Origin: Dastarcus helophoroides | Taxonomy: Eukaryota > Arthropoda > Insecta > Coleoptera > Bothrideridae | Direction: 5' to 3' | DNA: 64,000 nucleotides | NCBI GenBank assembly: GCA_028583605.1 | Contig: CM053329.1 | Location: forward strand, 32,326,992-32,390,991 | Part shown: piece after piece, positions 1 to 10,248 of the stretch | How positions within the stretch are numbered: the stretch's first letter is position 1 | Layout of the letters: every line of letters begins with the position of its first letter | Translations under genes and position numbers: made by a program | Notes under the pieces: model-generated | Database searches by the model: none | The model's input: the letters and a program-made list of their open reading frames with translations, nothing else | What the model was told of the DNA's origin: nothing

Positions 1-1305
1 AAATTATTATTTCGTACATACATTTATGTGTTAACTTAGACCACGAGGGGCAAATTTTATTTTATATAGCTCAAAAGAACAGTTGAAAAATACTTGTGTA
101 CATGAATTTTTAAAGTGGAAAATGTATTTGGCGAGAATTATTTGACATTTCATGTTATTTTACTGGAGAGGTTACTTACGTTAGCTGTGTTGTCAACGTG
201 TATTTAAGGCACTAATGGACTTTCGGACCCAAATGTATGCACAAAGCAACCTACATTTACTTTATTATCAACTTGTATTATGTGCACAAATATCCATTCG
301 AACAGAGGACGTATGTGTAATGTGTACGCATATAAGTTAGAGTTAATTATTAACTCTAGAAAATTTCCTTTGAAAACCAATCTGAATACAATTTGAGAAC
401 TTTTGTAGTATAACATTAATAATTGCAAAAAATTATTTCTTTTCTGCTACATAATTCGTTTAAAAATTTGTTGCTTATGAGAAAAAAGGAGTCAATACTT
501 TTGTTGGAAAAGGCCACATCGTTTAAAATTAGGTTTGGTAGAACGAGCAAACTTGACAGAATACTTAGATTTTTGAAAATTTTGATATATTTATCAAAAA
601 CTGACTTTAGGTCGAACGTTGACGTCAATCTCAACATTTTTACATGGAACTTGAAATTTTGAGAGAACAAAGTCGAATTTTTGTGAGAATGTCAAGAAAA
701 TATTCGAAACTGCTCCATTAAAGTCTTTCTAAGAAATTTTTAGTTATGACATTTTACAATTAAAGTCGAAAGTTTTAAAAAATAATTTGTAGAAAAAGTA
801 TTCTTCAAATTTCAAGCCCATCGTTAAATTTTTGCTTTAACGTCGAGCTTTTCAGAAATACTATCGAAATGTCGAAATGAAAATGGAAAACTTTTAAATT
901 TCTTGAAAAAATTTATCCAAATGATTATTATCGAATCAAAAGAAAATCTTACTTTTACCACATCGGTAATTAATGATAATCACGCGATATGTAATTCGCC
1001 AGCAGGAGTGTCATTGACAAGCTGATTAGCAGCAGAAGCATCGAGCACGTTGAGATTAAAATCCATACAAACTGAAGTAGGATGCAACTTGAAGGTTACA
1101 AAGGTTTATGCGTGATGTAACGTTAATTCTTTATGGGTTTGCATCATAGTAAACTCCATTAGATACAAGCACCCTCGGCGTGACATGTGCTTGGGTATAT
1201 TAAACTAAACAAATAATATCAATTAAATATTTTGTAATTAAAAAGTCGAACGTGCTAAAAGTTAGAAACTTGGATACCCAATAAATCATATATCAATTCC
1301 GGAAT
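1..1305. other. AT-rich sequence, no gene seen
   Basis: Only short overlapping open frames occur here (for example 416-670 and 423-662 on opposite strands over the same bases), with low-complexity composition and no recognisable domain. I see no transposon ends, RNA gene or splice-bounded exon. Confidence 0.5.
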
Positions 1306-1366
1306 CCATAGGCCTCATCACCATACATAGGAGGTCAAGGGTGGGCGAAACTAGTCTATAGTTTTG
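1306..1366 (+). ncRNA. Decayed hammerhead-like motif with an inverted half copy
   Basis: ACCATA (1320-1325) can pair with TATAGT (1357-1362), 5 of 6, as stem I. Next come a weak stem II around GGTC/GGGC, GAAA at 1347-1350, a self-complementary ACTAGT overlapping the GAAA, and the triplet GTC. This is the hammerhead order. The first core segment is CATAGGA instead of CUGANGA, so a functional ribozyme is unlikely. Immediately upstream, 1306-1320 read on the minus strand gives TGATGAGGCCTATGG, which carries the UGAUGAGG part missing from the plus-strand copy and suggests a rearranged inverted pair. A related motif lies at 42036-42079. The identification rests on motif order, not on a covariance search. 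Confidence 0.35.
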
Positions 1367-2745
1367 TAGTTACAAATTTTTTCTAAATTTCAGCAGGTTC
1401 GCTGCTTAAATATAAAACATTTAATTGACATTTAAGTTGATAACTGCTTTCTTCCTTATTTTCCAATTTTAACGAATGTGGTTTTCACAGTAAACCTGAC
1501 CTGCTACCAATAAACCAGTTATATTAAAAAAATTAAATTATTTAAAAAAGTAATGGGATTACTGATAAAGATATTAAAATCCATGATTGGACAGAAATAA
1601 AAATTTTTTATAACCAACAATATATTTTAAAAATGTTTAGCCCATGATTTTCTTATGATTAGTCAAAAACTGCTAACCTTAAAAATTTTGAACCTAAAAT
1701 CTACTTAAAAGTTTTAGTTTTAATTTAATTTTTTTATTGTTCTCAGTGACAATTTTTCTCTAAGTTACAGCCTGCTGAATATCACCTTAAAATTTGAAAT
1801 TTTTTATATCTCTTAATAAGTGTCTAGTAGTATATTTAGCTTGGATATAATATTAGATTCAACTTGTGAAATTCTGGTGATAAAATACCGTAGTGCATCT
1901 TCTTTTTTAAGTTCCCATTTTTAAAACAGCTCCTTAAATTTAATTAAAATTCCCTGAGCATTTAATTTATTTTGCGCGAGCATTTTCGCTTTTATCTGAC
2001 AAATTTTTATATTGAAAACTAAGTTTCATGGCGAAAAAAAAAAATATAAAAAAGAGTTACTTCTTCGACACTCTTTGTCCAATATGGTAAATAAAGTCAG
2101 ATTAGAATAAGATTAAATAAGTTGTTTTAGTTTATCAAGAGATAAATACGTCGGAACTCCAACGTAAAAAGTTTAAAAACTTATTTAATTTCCAGGATTT
2201 TAATTAAAAGGTTAACGTAATTTGATTAATTTGATTAAATTTTAACGTAAGTAAATTATCTACCTAACTTGCGTTTTAAAGAAAAGGTTCTGATAAAACT
2301 TGAAATGTTAACGGAATCTAATACAATAATAAACTGGCTGCTATTTTGACTTTCATAAATAAATTTTTATTTCAAGTACAACCGTCTTTTTATAACGTTA
2401 TATGCTGATTTAAATAATACAAAAATCCATACAGCGATAGGCCTAGTTAGAATAGAGCAGCGGGGGGATTTAGCTTCCCGCCGATTCATGCAAAAATTTA
2501 TGTTCAACTGGGGAGGTTTTTTTCACAAATTTTTATTTTTTCAAAATTTGACTTTTTATTCCGAAAATTCGTCTTTTTTGTCGGTATTTACACTATTTTT
2601 CTTTTGAACTTTCAAATTTATTCTTAAAACTCAAATTCTTTTTATTCTCCTTTTGCCAAAATATGATTTTTTTTATCCAAATTTGTCGTGTTTTGTTCAA
2701 AATATTGCCAAAATTCTGAGAAAATTATTTTTAAAAATTTCAACC
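1367..2745. other. AT-rich sequence, no gene seen
   Basis: No convincing open frame, RNA or transposon end is visible. From about 2510 the sequence becomes T-rich, with repeated phrases such as aaattcgtctttttt, the same degenerate quasi-repeat theme seen elsewhere in the window. Confidence 0.45.
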
Positions 2746-3515
2746 GTTTAATTCAAGGTTGGAATGATATATATCAAGCAATATATATTATGATATATAT
2801 GACGATAGATATCATGATATTTATTAGCTGATATACATCATGATAAATATCAAAAATTACACATGTTTATAAAGTGACATACAGCTGCACCTTGGATCAT
2901 ATTAGAGAAAAATCCGACTGTTTAAATGACCCAATGGGCTCAGACAAACCGAAAAGAAAGTTTTTTAGGTTAATAGAATTTAACACAAGACACGGTGATT
3001 GTAAATTCATTTTTAACAATACGGATCCCAAAATTCCTTTGTTGTTAATATCAGTACTCTTCATGTAACTGCTGAACAGTGGGACTCAAATCAAAGTTTG
3101 CAAAGCACAAGTACTTTAAATTATACACAAAAACGACATTATATTGCACCCTTAATCAATTTTTGTTTCTATAAACATCAATATTTTTATTCATTTTAAT
3201 GATACAGTAGCTGGCATTAAAAGAAATTTTTCGAACTTTGGATTAATTGACTTTAAACCTCGAAATCGCATAGGAAATGAAAAAACAGGAAACTTGTGTT
3301 TCTGTTCCACTATTTAAATAAAAAACCGAAAATAAGAAAAGAGAACTTGAATTCGTTTTAATCAAATTGTGAATGAGAGGAGCACCAGCCTTTTGTATTT
3401 TTAAAATTGGTTTTGAAGATATTTTTTCTTATATTTTAACTAAAAAGAAATTGATATACAGCAATAATATGATATTTATAAAAATATCATGATATTTGCC
3501 AACCCTGGTTTAAAT
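2746..3515. mobile_element. Non-autonomous hAT-type DNA transposon (754 bp)
   Basis: The element spans 2754-3507. Its ends are inverted: CAAGGTTGG at the left, and CAACCCTG at the right, which reads CAGGGTTGG on the other strand. Both ends run into ATATCA/TGATAT-rich subterminal sequence. It is bounded by an 8-bp direct repeat with one mismatch, GTTTAATT (2746-2753) and GTTTAAAT (3508-3515). Eight-base duplications and CAGGGTTGG-like tips are typical of hAT elements in insects. A 64-codon open frame at 2874-3068 with mixed composition lies inside, but I cannot match it to the hAT transposase; it could be a transposase scrap or captured sequence. With no transposase body the element would have depended on a relative for movement. 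Confidence 0.7.
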
Positions 3516-4037
3516 CCAATTTTTTGAAAACTCCAACTTGTTTTTCAAAATTTGGTCGCTTGTGTCAATATTAAGCAACTTTTGATAGGATGATGGTGCA
3601 TGATGGAGGGCTTTCTATCTATATTTGTGCTTACAAGAAATTTAACATTTAACTAGACAATTGGGATTTTTTCCTGTCGAAGTTTTCTTAAAACTCGACC
3701 CCCTTTCAAAATTTTGACAAAACATGACTCCGATAAATATAGAATTTTCATTAAACTTCGAGTTTTTTCGATGCTTTAGTCTTTTCTTGAAGTTTCGATT
3801 TTTTTCATTAAACAAATTATTTCCTTGGTTGTGGAAATTTTAAATTTTGCCTCGAAATTCGTCTTTTTCTCAATATTTCGATATTTTTCAAAAATCCTTT
3901 TTTTTTGAAGTTTTGACTTTATATCGAAATTCGATCCTTTATGTGTCTCGAAATCTCAACAATTTTACTCGAAATTAGTTTTTCGTCAAACATTTCATTT
4001 CGAAATTCGTCTTTTATATATATATATATATATATAT
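3516..4037. repeat. T-rich quasi-repeat ending in a TA microsatellite
   Basis: Degenerate repetition of a phrase like TTTCGAAATTCGTCTTTTT leads into a pure TA run (about 4014-4037). The LTR retrotransposon inserted in this TA run, as shown by ATAT on both sides of it. Confidence 0.5.
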
Positions 4038-4318
4038 TGTTAGAAAAGAGCCGATTATAATAGTTTTGTTATCGGATGTTTGTGTTGCTGGAGCCGCCGC
4101 CGGTCGCCTGAATTGAAGAGGACAACAACGTTATCGCTGAAGCGTACTTTTGGTACCTTTTTTTTTTTGCAAGCAGATTAAAAAGTTGATGTTGTCATTC
4201 AATTCGAGGCTCTCGGATAACACGCCGCTCATATGTTATTTGGCGATATTTCATTAATTATTGAAGCGAAATATAATTTGATATCGGTACGAGTGTATTT
4301 TCTTTTATATTTCTAACA
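4038..4318 (+). repeat. 5' LTR of the Ty3/Gypsy element
   Basis: 281 bp, TG...CA ends with a 9-bp terminal inversion (TGTTAGAAA / TTTCTAACA). It appears identical to the 3' LTR at 8414-8694. The next bases, from 4319, read TCAGAAGTCGGGATCG; this is where the primer-binding site should be. I cannot assign the tRNA, since the usual TGG start is absent. Confidence 0.93.
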
Positions 4319-4443
4319 TCAGAAGTCGGGATCGTACTGACGTCGCATTTGTGGACTATTGCCCATTGTGCAGGGCATTATTTTGTGTCGATTTAATAAA
4401 CAATAAACTGAACAGTTGCCTGAATTTGGATTACGTTTTAACC

Positions 4444-5215
4444 ATGGCATCATCCGAGAATGTGAGTGACCCGAGTCAAGTGCTTATAAGTGAATTAGTG
4501 AAAGCTTTGCAATCTCAGCGTTCCAATGAAAACGTCGACTTACCATTTTTCCGGCCCGAAGTGAACGAATCCGCCAAATGGTGATGCAAAAAAATGGTTC
4601 GAACAATGGGATCCAGAAATTCGGGACTGGGCCACTTTTTGCAAAGACTTTCTCGAATTATTTCTTGCTAAAAGAAATTTAGGCCGTTTGATGACGCAGC
4701 AAGATTTAATAGTTCGCGCGTAAACACGTTTGAAACTTACGTTCATGAAAAACTAACCAAGTTAAAAAGTTTACGGGCGAAGTGGTCAGAAAGCGATTTA
4801 GTCGAACTCATTGTGCACGGTATTTCTGAGCTCGATGTTCGTAATGCCGCGACGAACGCCAATTGTCAAAGCGTTTCTGAACTTATTGTGTTTTTGTCAT
4901 CGTTTGTAAAACCATTAGTTAAGAGTATTCAAGATATGCCTAATAAAATAGATGATATTTCGATTCGTTAACGAAAGTTTTTCGCCGGCGAGAGACAATT
5001 AAACAGTCCGAGAAAATCGAATCAGCAATGTTTTCAGTGTGGTAAATTAGGGCATGTCAGAGCAGGCTGTCGAGTGAAGGGATCCAGATTTCTTCCAGAT
5101 GCTCCGTCATTATCGGGAAGCAACCAATTGGATGAGTCATCCTCTCGGCACCTGGCAAGGGCAAGGTGATGTATGCTCGTTCTGTGCTGAACCAGGCCAT
5201 AATATTTCGAACTGT
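4444..5215 (+). pseudogene. gag of the Ty3/Gypsy element, frameshifted
   Basis: The start at 4444 sits in a good context (aaccATGG) and opens a frame whose capsid-like sequence runs to about 4572. There the frame shifts; a second segment continues to a TAA at 4723-4725, and a third frame carries the rest of the capsid to a stop near 4970. Zinc knuckle 1 (CFQCGKLGHVRAGC, 5029-5070) and knuckle 2 (CSFCAEPGHNISNC, 5174-5215) both fit CX2CX4HX4C, but they lie in different frames, so a further shift separates them. Gag would normally coat the RNA genome in cytoplasmic particles. At least three disruptions make this a pseudogene. Confidence 0.85.
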
Positions 5216-5434
5216 TTTGTCAAAGCTGCGATTGACAAACGCAGCATCAGTTTTTGCTCTGCATTAAGGCCATTTGGAGCCGCTAAGGTTTGCATAGATG
5301 GACATCCATTTTGGGGACTTGTCGACACCTGCGCAGATGACGGAACTGAAAATTTACAATGGTACGTTCCAAGACAGAGTCGTTTGGGAAACTTTGAGGA
5401 TTTTCCACTACGAGCAATGCCATGTAGGAATTGA
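5216..5434 (+). pseudogene. Protease remnant joined to the RT/RNase H deletion
   Basis: In frame with knuckle 2, the sequence reads on to GLVDTCAD at about 5317-5340. This corresponds to the retropepsin active site, normally DTG(A/S), so the catalytic glycine is replaced by cysteine. About 10-30 codons later the frame leaves protease and enters sequence preceding integrase; neither the YXDD reverse transcriptase motif nor RNase H is present. The deletion junction is therefore near 5340-5370. The frame ends at a stop at 5432-5434. Confidence 0.75.
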
Positions 5435-5849
5435 GAAAACTTGTGAATCAATAGCCGAACACTTCTGATTCCCTCGTATGAGAAATTTTGTAAAACGCTA
5501 CAACAAACATTGTGTGGTGTGTGCAGTAAAGAAAACAAGGACATGTCCCTTACAAGGATTTATAAATCTCATAGAAAAACCCACTGATCCCTTCGATACA
5601 TTGCATATGGATTGCCTAGGGCCCCTTCCTCTTTCATCTGATGGTCACGAGCACATACTGGTAATAGTAGATGCATTTACCAAATATTGCATTCTTTTGC
5701 CCATGAAGTCGGTCACAACTTCCGAGACTCATGAGAAGCTTCAAAATGTATTAGCCTTTTTCGGTACACCAAAAAAAAAAAATAATTATGGATGCTGGGA
5801 CATCTTTCAAGAACACGACATGGTAACGGCTAGGTTGAGAGATACATGA
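5401..5849 (+). pseudogene. Integrase N-terminal and core region, broken
   Basis: The HHCC zinc domain is visible (His near 5421 and 5459, HCVVC near 5509-5523), interrupted by a TGA at 5466-5468. The catalytic core follows with HMDCLGPLP (first Asp) and VDAFTKY. At 5771-5782 a 12-A run shifts the frame; the alternative frame shows MDAGTSF, the segment with the second catalytic Asp. The region that should contain the catalytic Glu is missing, because the sequence jumps to the distal integrase. Integrase normally inserts the cDNA into chromosomes; this copy lacks a complete DDE triad in one frame. Confidence 0.85.
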
Positions 5850-5895
5850 GAACAATAAAAAATCTTTTGCGAATCGAGACAAGAGTTTAGTCAGA

Positions 5896-6420
5896 ATGGC
5901 CAAGTGGACTATGGAAGATTCAGTTAGTTCTGAATACGACAATACAAAATTTACACAAGCTACACCTTTGCAACTTTTGTTAGGAATCAAGAGCTCGACG
6001 CCTTTAATTCAAGCTCTATTGAAGACAGTTAGTTTGAATATGAATCCAGCACGCAGCAGAAAATTAGACAGGCAGCGTGTAGCTGAGAGGTTATCATCAG
6101 CGCCTAGTCTAGAAGGCGTTAATCGGAAGCGAAGGGATACTGTCAGTTACTCTGTTGGTGACTTTGTGCTGATGCACCGAGATTTCCAAATGCACATAAG
6201 CAAGAACGATTATGAGTTCTTAGGCCCTTACGAAATTGTTAAATGTTTGGCGCAAAGCCGTTATGAGATTAAAAAGGTTGGAACAAATGTAGTCACCAAA
6301 GCCGCTAAGGAGCAGTTAAGGCCGTCACAGTGGCCACTAACTTGTGATATGAAGAATATTTTAGAGTTTCTGGAAGAGGACGATGATGTAACTCAGAATG
6401 TATTAGGTGAGTTACAATGA
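5896..6420 (+). pseudogene. Integrase C-terminal domain (GPY/F module)
   Basis: An open frame of 174 codons. It starts in the tail of the integrase core (ATPLQLLLG is the usual context for choosing a template in these proteins), continues through a basic stretch, and reaches VGDFVLMHR followed by FLGPYEIVKCLAQSRYEI. The latter is the GPY/F module of Ty3/Gypsy integrases. It ends in an acidic tail and a TGA at 6418-6420. This is the best preserved part of the element and the only piece with an uninterrupted frame over 150 codons. The ATG at 5896 is just the first in-frame methionine; the natural protein would begin far upstream. Confidence 0.85.
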
Positions 6421-6429
6421 TGAAAATCT

Positions 6430-8310
6430 TTGTTTGTTTATTTGGTCTCTGTCCCGATAGTGGTAGAGCCAAGTGGATGGCTGAGGTCTCCACGATGTTT
6501 TTTTTTATGCAATTATTTATTTATTTGGTCTCTGTCCCGATAGTGGTAGAGCCAAGTGGATGGCTGAGGTCTCCACGATGTTTTTTTTATGCAATTATTT
6601 ATTTATTTGGTCTCTGTCCCGATAGTGGTAGAGCCAAGTGGATGGCTGCGGTCTCCACGATGTTTTTTTTTATGCAATTATTTATTTATTTGGTCTCTGT
6701 CCCGATAGTGGTAGAGCCAAGTGGATGGCTGAGGTCTCCACGATGTTTTTTTTTATACAATTATTTATTTATTTGGTCTCTGTCCCGATAGTGGTAGAGC
6801 CAAGTGGATGGCTGAGGTCTCCACGATGTTTTTTTTTATGCAATTATTTATTTATTTGGTCTCTGTCCCGATAGTGGTAGAGCCAAGTGGATGGCTGCGG
6901 TCTCCACGATGTTTTTTTTATGCAATTATTTATTTATTTGGTCTCTGTCCCGATAGTGGTAGAGCCAAGTGGATGGCTGCGGTCTCCACGATGTTTTTTT
7001 TTATGCAATTATTTATTTATTTGGTCTCTGTCCCGATAGTGGTAGAGCCAAGTGGATGGCTGAGGTCTCCATGATGTTTTTTTTATACAATTATTTATTT
7101 ATTTGGTCTCTGTCCCGATAGTGGTAGAGCCAAGTGGATGGCTGAGGTCTCCACGATGTTTTTTTTTATGCAATTATTTATTTATTTGGTCTCTGTCCCG
7201 ATAGTGGTAGAGCCAAGTGGATGGCTGAGGTCTCCACGATGTTTTTTTTTATGCAATTATTTATTTATTTGGTCTCTGTCCCGATAGTGGTAGAGCCAAG
7301 TGGATGGCTGCGGTCTCCACGATGTTTTTTTTTATGCAATTATTTATTTATTTGGTCTCTGTCCCGATAGTGGTAGAGCCAAGTGGATGGCTGAGGTCTC
7401 CACGATGTTTTTTTTTATACAATTATTTATTTATTTGGTCTCTGTCCCGATAGTGGTAGAGCCAAGTGGATGGCTGAGGTCTCCACGATGTTTTTTTTTA
7501 TGCAATTATTTATTTATTTGGTCTCTGTCCCGATAGTGGTAGAGCCAAGTGGATGGCTGAGGTCTCCACGATGTTTTTTTTTATGCAATTATTTATTTAT
7601 TTGGTCTCTGTCCCGATAGTGGTAGAGCCAAGTGGATGGCTGAGGTCTCCACGATGTTTTTTTTATGCAATTATTTATTTATTTGGTCTCTGTCCCGATA
7701 GTGGTAGAGCCAAGTGGATGGCTGCGGTCTCCACGATGTTTTTTTTATACAATTGTTTATTTATTTGGTCTCTGTCCCGATAGTGGTAGAGCCAAGTGGA
7801 TGGCTGCGGTCTCCACGATGTTTTTTTTGTACAATTATTTATTTATTTGGTCTCTGTCCCGATAGTGGTAGAGCCAAGTGGATGGCTGAGGTCTCCACGA
7901 TGTTTTTTTTTATGCAATTATTTATTTATTTGGTCTCTGTCCCGATAGTGGTAGAGCCAAGTGGATGGCTGCGGTCTCCACGATGTTTTTTTATACAATT
8001 GTTTATTTATTTGGTCTCTGTCCCGATAGTGGTAGAGCCAAGTGGATGGCTGCGGTCTCCACGATGTTTTTTTATGCAATTATTTATTTATTTGGTCTCT
8101 GTCCCGATAGTGGTAGAGCCAAGTGGATGGCTGAGGTCTCCACGATGTTTTTTTTTGTACAATTGTTTGTTTATTTGGTCTCTGTCCCGATAGTGGTAGA
8201 GCCAAGTGGATGGCTGCGGTCTCCACGATGTTTTTTTTTATGCAATTGTTTGTTTATTTGTTCTCTGTCCCGATAGTGGTAGAGCCAGGTCGATGGCTGA
8301 GGACTCCACC
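6430..8310 (+). repeat. Tandem array, 23 copies of an ~82-bp unit
   Basis: Each unit contains TGGTCTCTGTCCCGATAGTG, then AGAGCCAAGTGGATGGCTG, GAGGTC or GCGGTC, CTCCACGATG, a run of 7-9 T, and a spacer of type ATGCAATTATTTATTTATT. I counted 23 starts, from about 6443 to 8260, spaced 81-84 bp. Variants at two sites (GAG/GCG and ATGC/ATAC/GTAC) show a higher-order pattern: units 2-5 repeat as units 10-13, an offset of about 660 bp. The last two or three units are the most diverged. Because the unit is not a multiple of three, open frames of up to 159 codons appear and drift; I do not regard them as genes. The array starts right after the integrase stop and ends about 100 bp before the 3' LTR. 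Confidence 0.95.
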
Positions 8311-8413
8311 ATGGAGAAGACCTTATGGTCAATTTGTTGGGCCAAATTTTTGTTTACAGAATCAACTCGAGAGACATGCGCCGCCGAGATCGTCGCCGTT
8401 GTCAGTATGGCCG

Positions 8414-8694
8414 TGTTAGAAAAGAGCCGATTATAATAGTTTTGTTATCGGATGTTTGTGTTGCTGGAGCCGCCGCCGGTCGCCTGAATTGAAGAGGACA
8501 ACAACGTTATCGCTGAAGCGTACTTTTGGTACCTTTTTTTTTTTGCAAGCAGATTAAAAAGTTGATGTTGTCATTCAATTCGAGGCTCTCGGATAACACG
8601 CCGCTCATATGTTATTTGGCGATATTTCATTAATTATTGAAGCGAAATATAATTTGATATCGGTACGAGTGTATTTTCTTTTATATTTCTAACA
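8414..8694 (+). repeat. 3' LTR of the Ty3/Gypsy element
   Basis: 281 bp and, base by base as far as I can read, identical to 4038-4318. It is followed by ATAT (8695-8698), matching the ATAT before the 5' LTR. The bases directly upstream (8390-8413) are mixed, without the polypurine tract that normally primes plus-strand synthesis. Confidence 0.93.
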
Positions 8695-8698
8695 ATAT

Positions 8699-9740
8699 AT
8701 ATAATTTGACTAATTTCTGAAAATTTGGTTTTCTGTGTAAAATTTTCATTCTTTATTTTGAAATCGCCCTCTTTACTGTCAGAAATTTGTTTTTTAAACT
8801 AAATTTTTATTATTTGTTTTAAAATTCGTCTTTTTTAGTTTCTACCTTATTTGTGAAATTCGACTTCTCTTAAAATATGATTTTTCTCTGGAAAAATGAG
8901 CTTAAAATAAATTCGAATTTCACTGGCAATTCCAAAGTTTTCTCGAATTTTGGACCTTATTCTCGAAATTTCGCCTTTTTTTTTGAAATTTCATTACATG
9001 TATTAGAGGAAAGTCATGAAATGTGGAATATAATCCTTTTTGCCTTGTTTTTCGAATTTTTCTCGAAGTTTTAATTTTCATCCTAAGATTATAGAAGCTT
9101 TTATTATTTCAAAAAATTTGGTTTTTCCTAAAATTTGTGTTTTCCTCAACTGGTTCTATTAAAACTGAGATTTTTCCTAAAATTTGCCTTTTCCCCAAAA
9201 TTGTATTTTAAAAATTTCGAATTTTATCTCAAAACGTGTTCTATGTTTTCCGAAATGTCAACTTTTTCGTTGAGGTTTTTTTTTGAAAATTTGTCGCAAA
9301 CATGGTTTATTTTCTTTAAAAAAGAATATTTGTAAAGAAGTAAAATTGTTGTAAAAAATGTTTTCGCAAATTTTTTGAAAAATATTTCTTGTAATTTTAA
9401 CTTTTTTACCCTCATTTAATTGTTATGTCAAATAAATAAAAAAATAAAAATTTCGATAAAAAATTTATTGAAATTGCATCTTTTCTTTCTTCAAATTTAA
9501 CTTCCTGTGAAAACTGCAGCCTATTTTGCAAAATTCGACCTTCGCAGATTTTGGCTTATTCAAGTTTTCAATTTCATTAGAGTTTTTTCCAAAAATTAGG
9601 TTTTTATTTTACATTTAATTTCACTACTCTTTCGACTTTTTTTAAAATTGGCTTTTTCCTTTCCTTATTCCGTTTTTTTTCGAAATAAAGACTTTATTTT
9701 TTTCTTCCTCTTCTTCTTTTTCTTTTTCTTCTTAGGTTAG
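8699..9740. repeat. T-rich degenerate quasi-repeat block
   Basis: Dense irregular repetition of phrases such as TTTTTCTAAAATTTG and TTCGAAATTTCG. There is no stable period and no protein-like frame. Open frames here (8877-9074, 9135-9335, 9224-9415) are phenylalanine/lysine-rich translations of the repeat. Confidence 0.55.
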
Positions 9741-9925
9741 GAGGTATGTCCTGTTCTTTTTGTAGCTTCTGTTATTTCGTCTCTTATTCTTGTTCCTACG
9801 ATGCGGACGTCCAGCTCTCATACCATCGCTTTCGGGGTCTTCCAGGTGATCCGGAAGTGTTTGATTTTTGGGTTTTAGGTAATCTGTCATTTGTCATTCT
9901 ATCGACGTGGTCCCTCCACCCTCTT
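9675..9925 (-). pseudogene. LINE 3' end with simple A/G-rich tail
   Basis: The minus strand from about 9925 to the stop at 9796-9798 encodes a tail containing WRDHVDRM, DRLPKTQKS and GRPRKRWYESW. The pattern W..HV.RM...RLPK...GRP.KRW is the familiar extreme C-terminus of non-LTR retrotransposon polyproteins. After the stop and about 65 bp of untranslated sequence comes an AAGAAGAAAAAG-type simple tail (9697-9735 on the plus strand as CTTCTTTTTC), as expected at a LINE 3' end. The copy is strongly 5'-truncated, so only some 40 codons remain. The clade is not certain from this piece. Confidence 0.7.
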
Positions 9926-9929
9926 CTTC

Positions 9930-10248
9930 TATTTTGAAAACCTTACTTTCACCTTTAAACATGGAAGCTTCCTACCAAAATTTCGGCTCTATTTTACAAT
10001 AATCGATTTTTTTTTGAAATCATTTTTTCTAATGTTCTCTCTTTCTGAATTTTTTTTTGGAAAGTTTTCTTTTCCACAATTTTAACTTGTTTTTTAAACT
10101 TCCTCCGGTTCTTCAAATTTCAATTTGCAATTTAAAATTCGATGTGTAAAACATCAAACATCAAAAATCTCTACTTAAAACTTAACTTTTTCTCAAAATT
10201 TAGACCTTTTTCAACATTTGTACATTTGTCCGAAATTCGATTAAATTT
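9930..10248. other. T-rich sequence, no gene seen
   Basis: Low-complexity AT-rich sequence of the same style as 8699-9740. No feature is recognised. Confidence 0.4.

Larger units (their letters stand above)
4038..8694 (+). mobile_element. Ty3/Gypsy LTR retrotransposon, internally deleted
   Basis: Two 281-bp direct repeats (4038-4318 and 8414-8694) begin TGTTAGAAA and end TTTCTAACA, and are flanked by ATAT on each side (4-bp duplication). Between them are gag with two CX2CX4HX4C zinc knuckles, an aspartic protease motif, then integrase with a GPY/F-type C-terminal module. The order gag-protease-(RT)-integrase marks Ty3/Gypsy; paired knuckles are common in Mag-like members. The whole RT/RNase H region is gone, and frameshifts and stops break every domain, so the copy cannot encode its own replication. 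The LTRs look identical by eye, including an 11-T run, which implies recent insertion despite the dead interior. A 23-copy tandem array fills the 3' untranslated part. Confidence 0.92.

Noticed and set aside
423..662. 79-codon plus-strand frame overlapping a minus-strand frame
   Set aside because: Both strands are open over the same AT-rich bases, with low-complexity composition and no motif.
7714..8193. 159-codon open frame (and siblings across 6417-8436)
   Set aside because: It translates the 82-bp tandem array; the unit is not a multiple of three, so frames drift and no start or domain is conserved.
9675..9740. Polypyrimidine CTTCTT run as a regulatory GAGA-type site
   Set aside because: It is better explained as the simple tail of the minus-strand LINE fragment ending at 9796.
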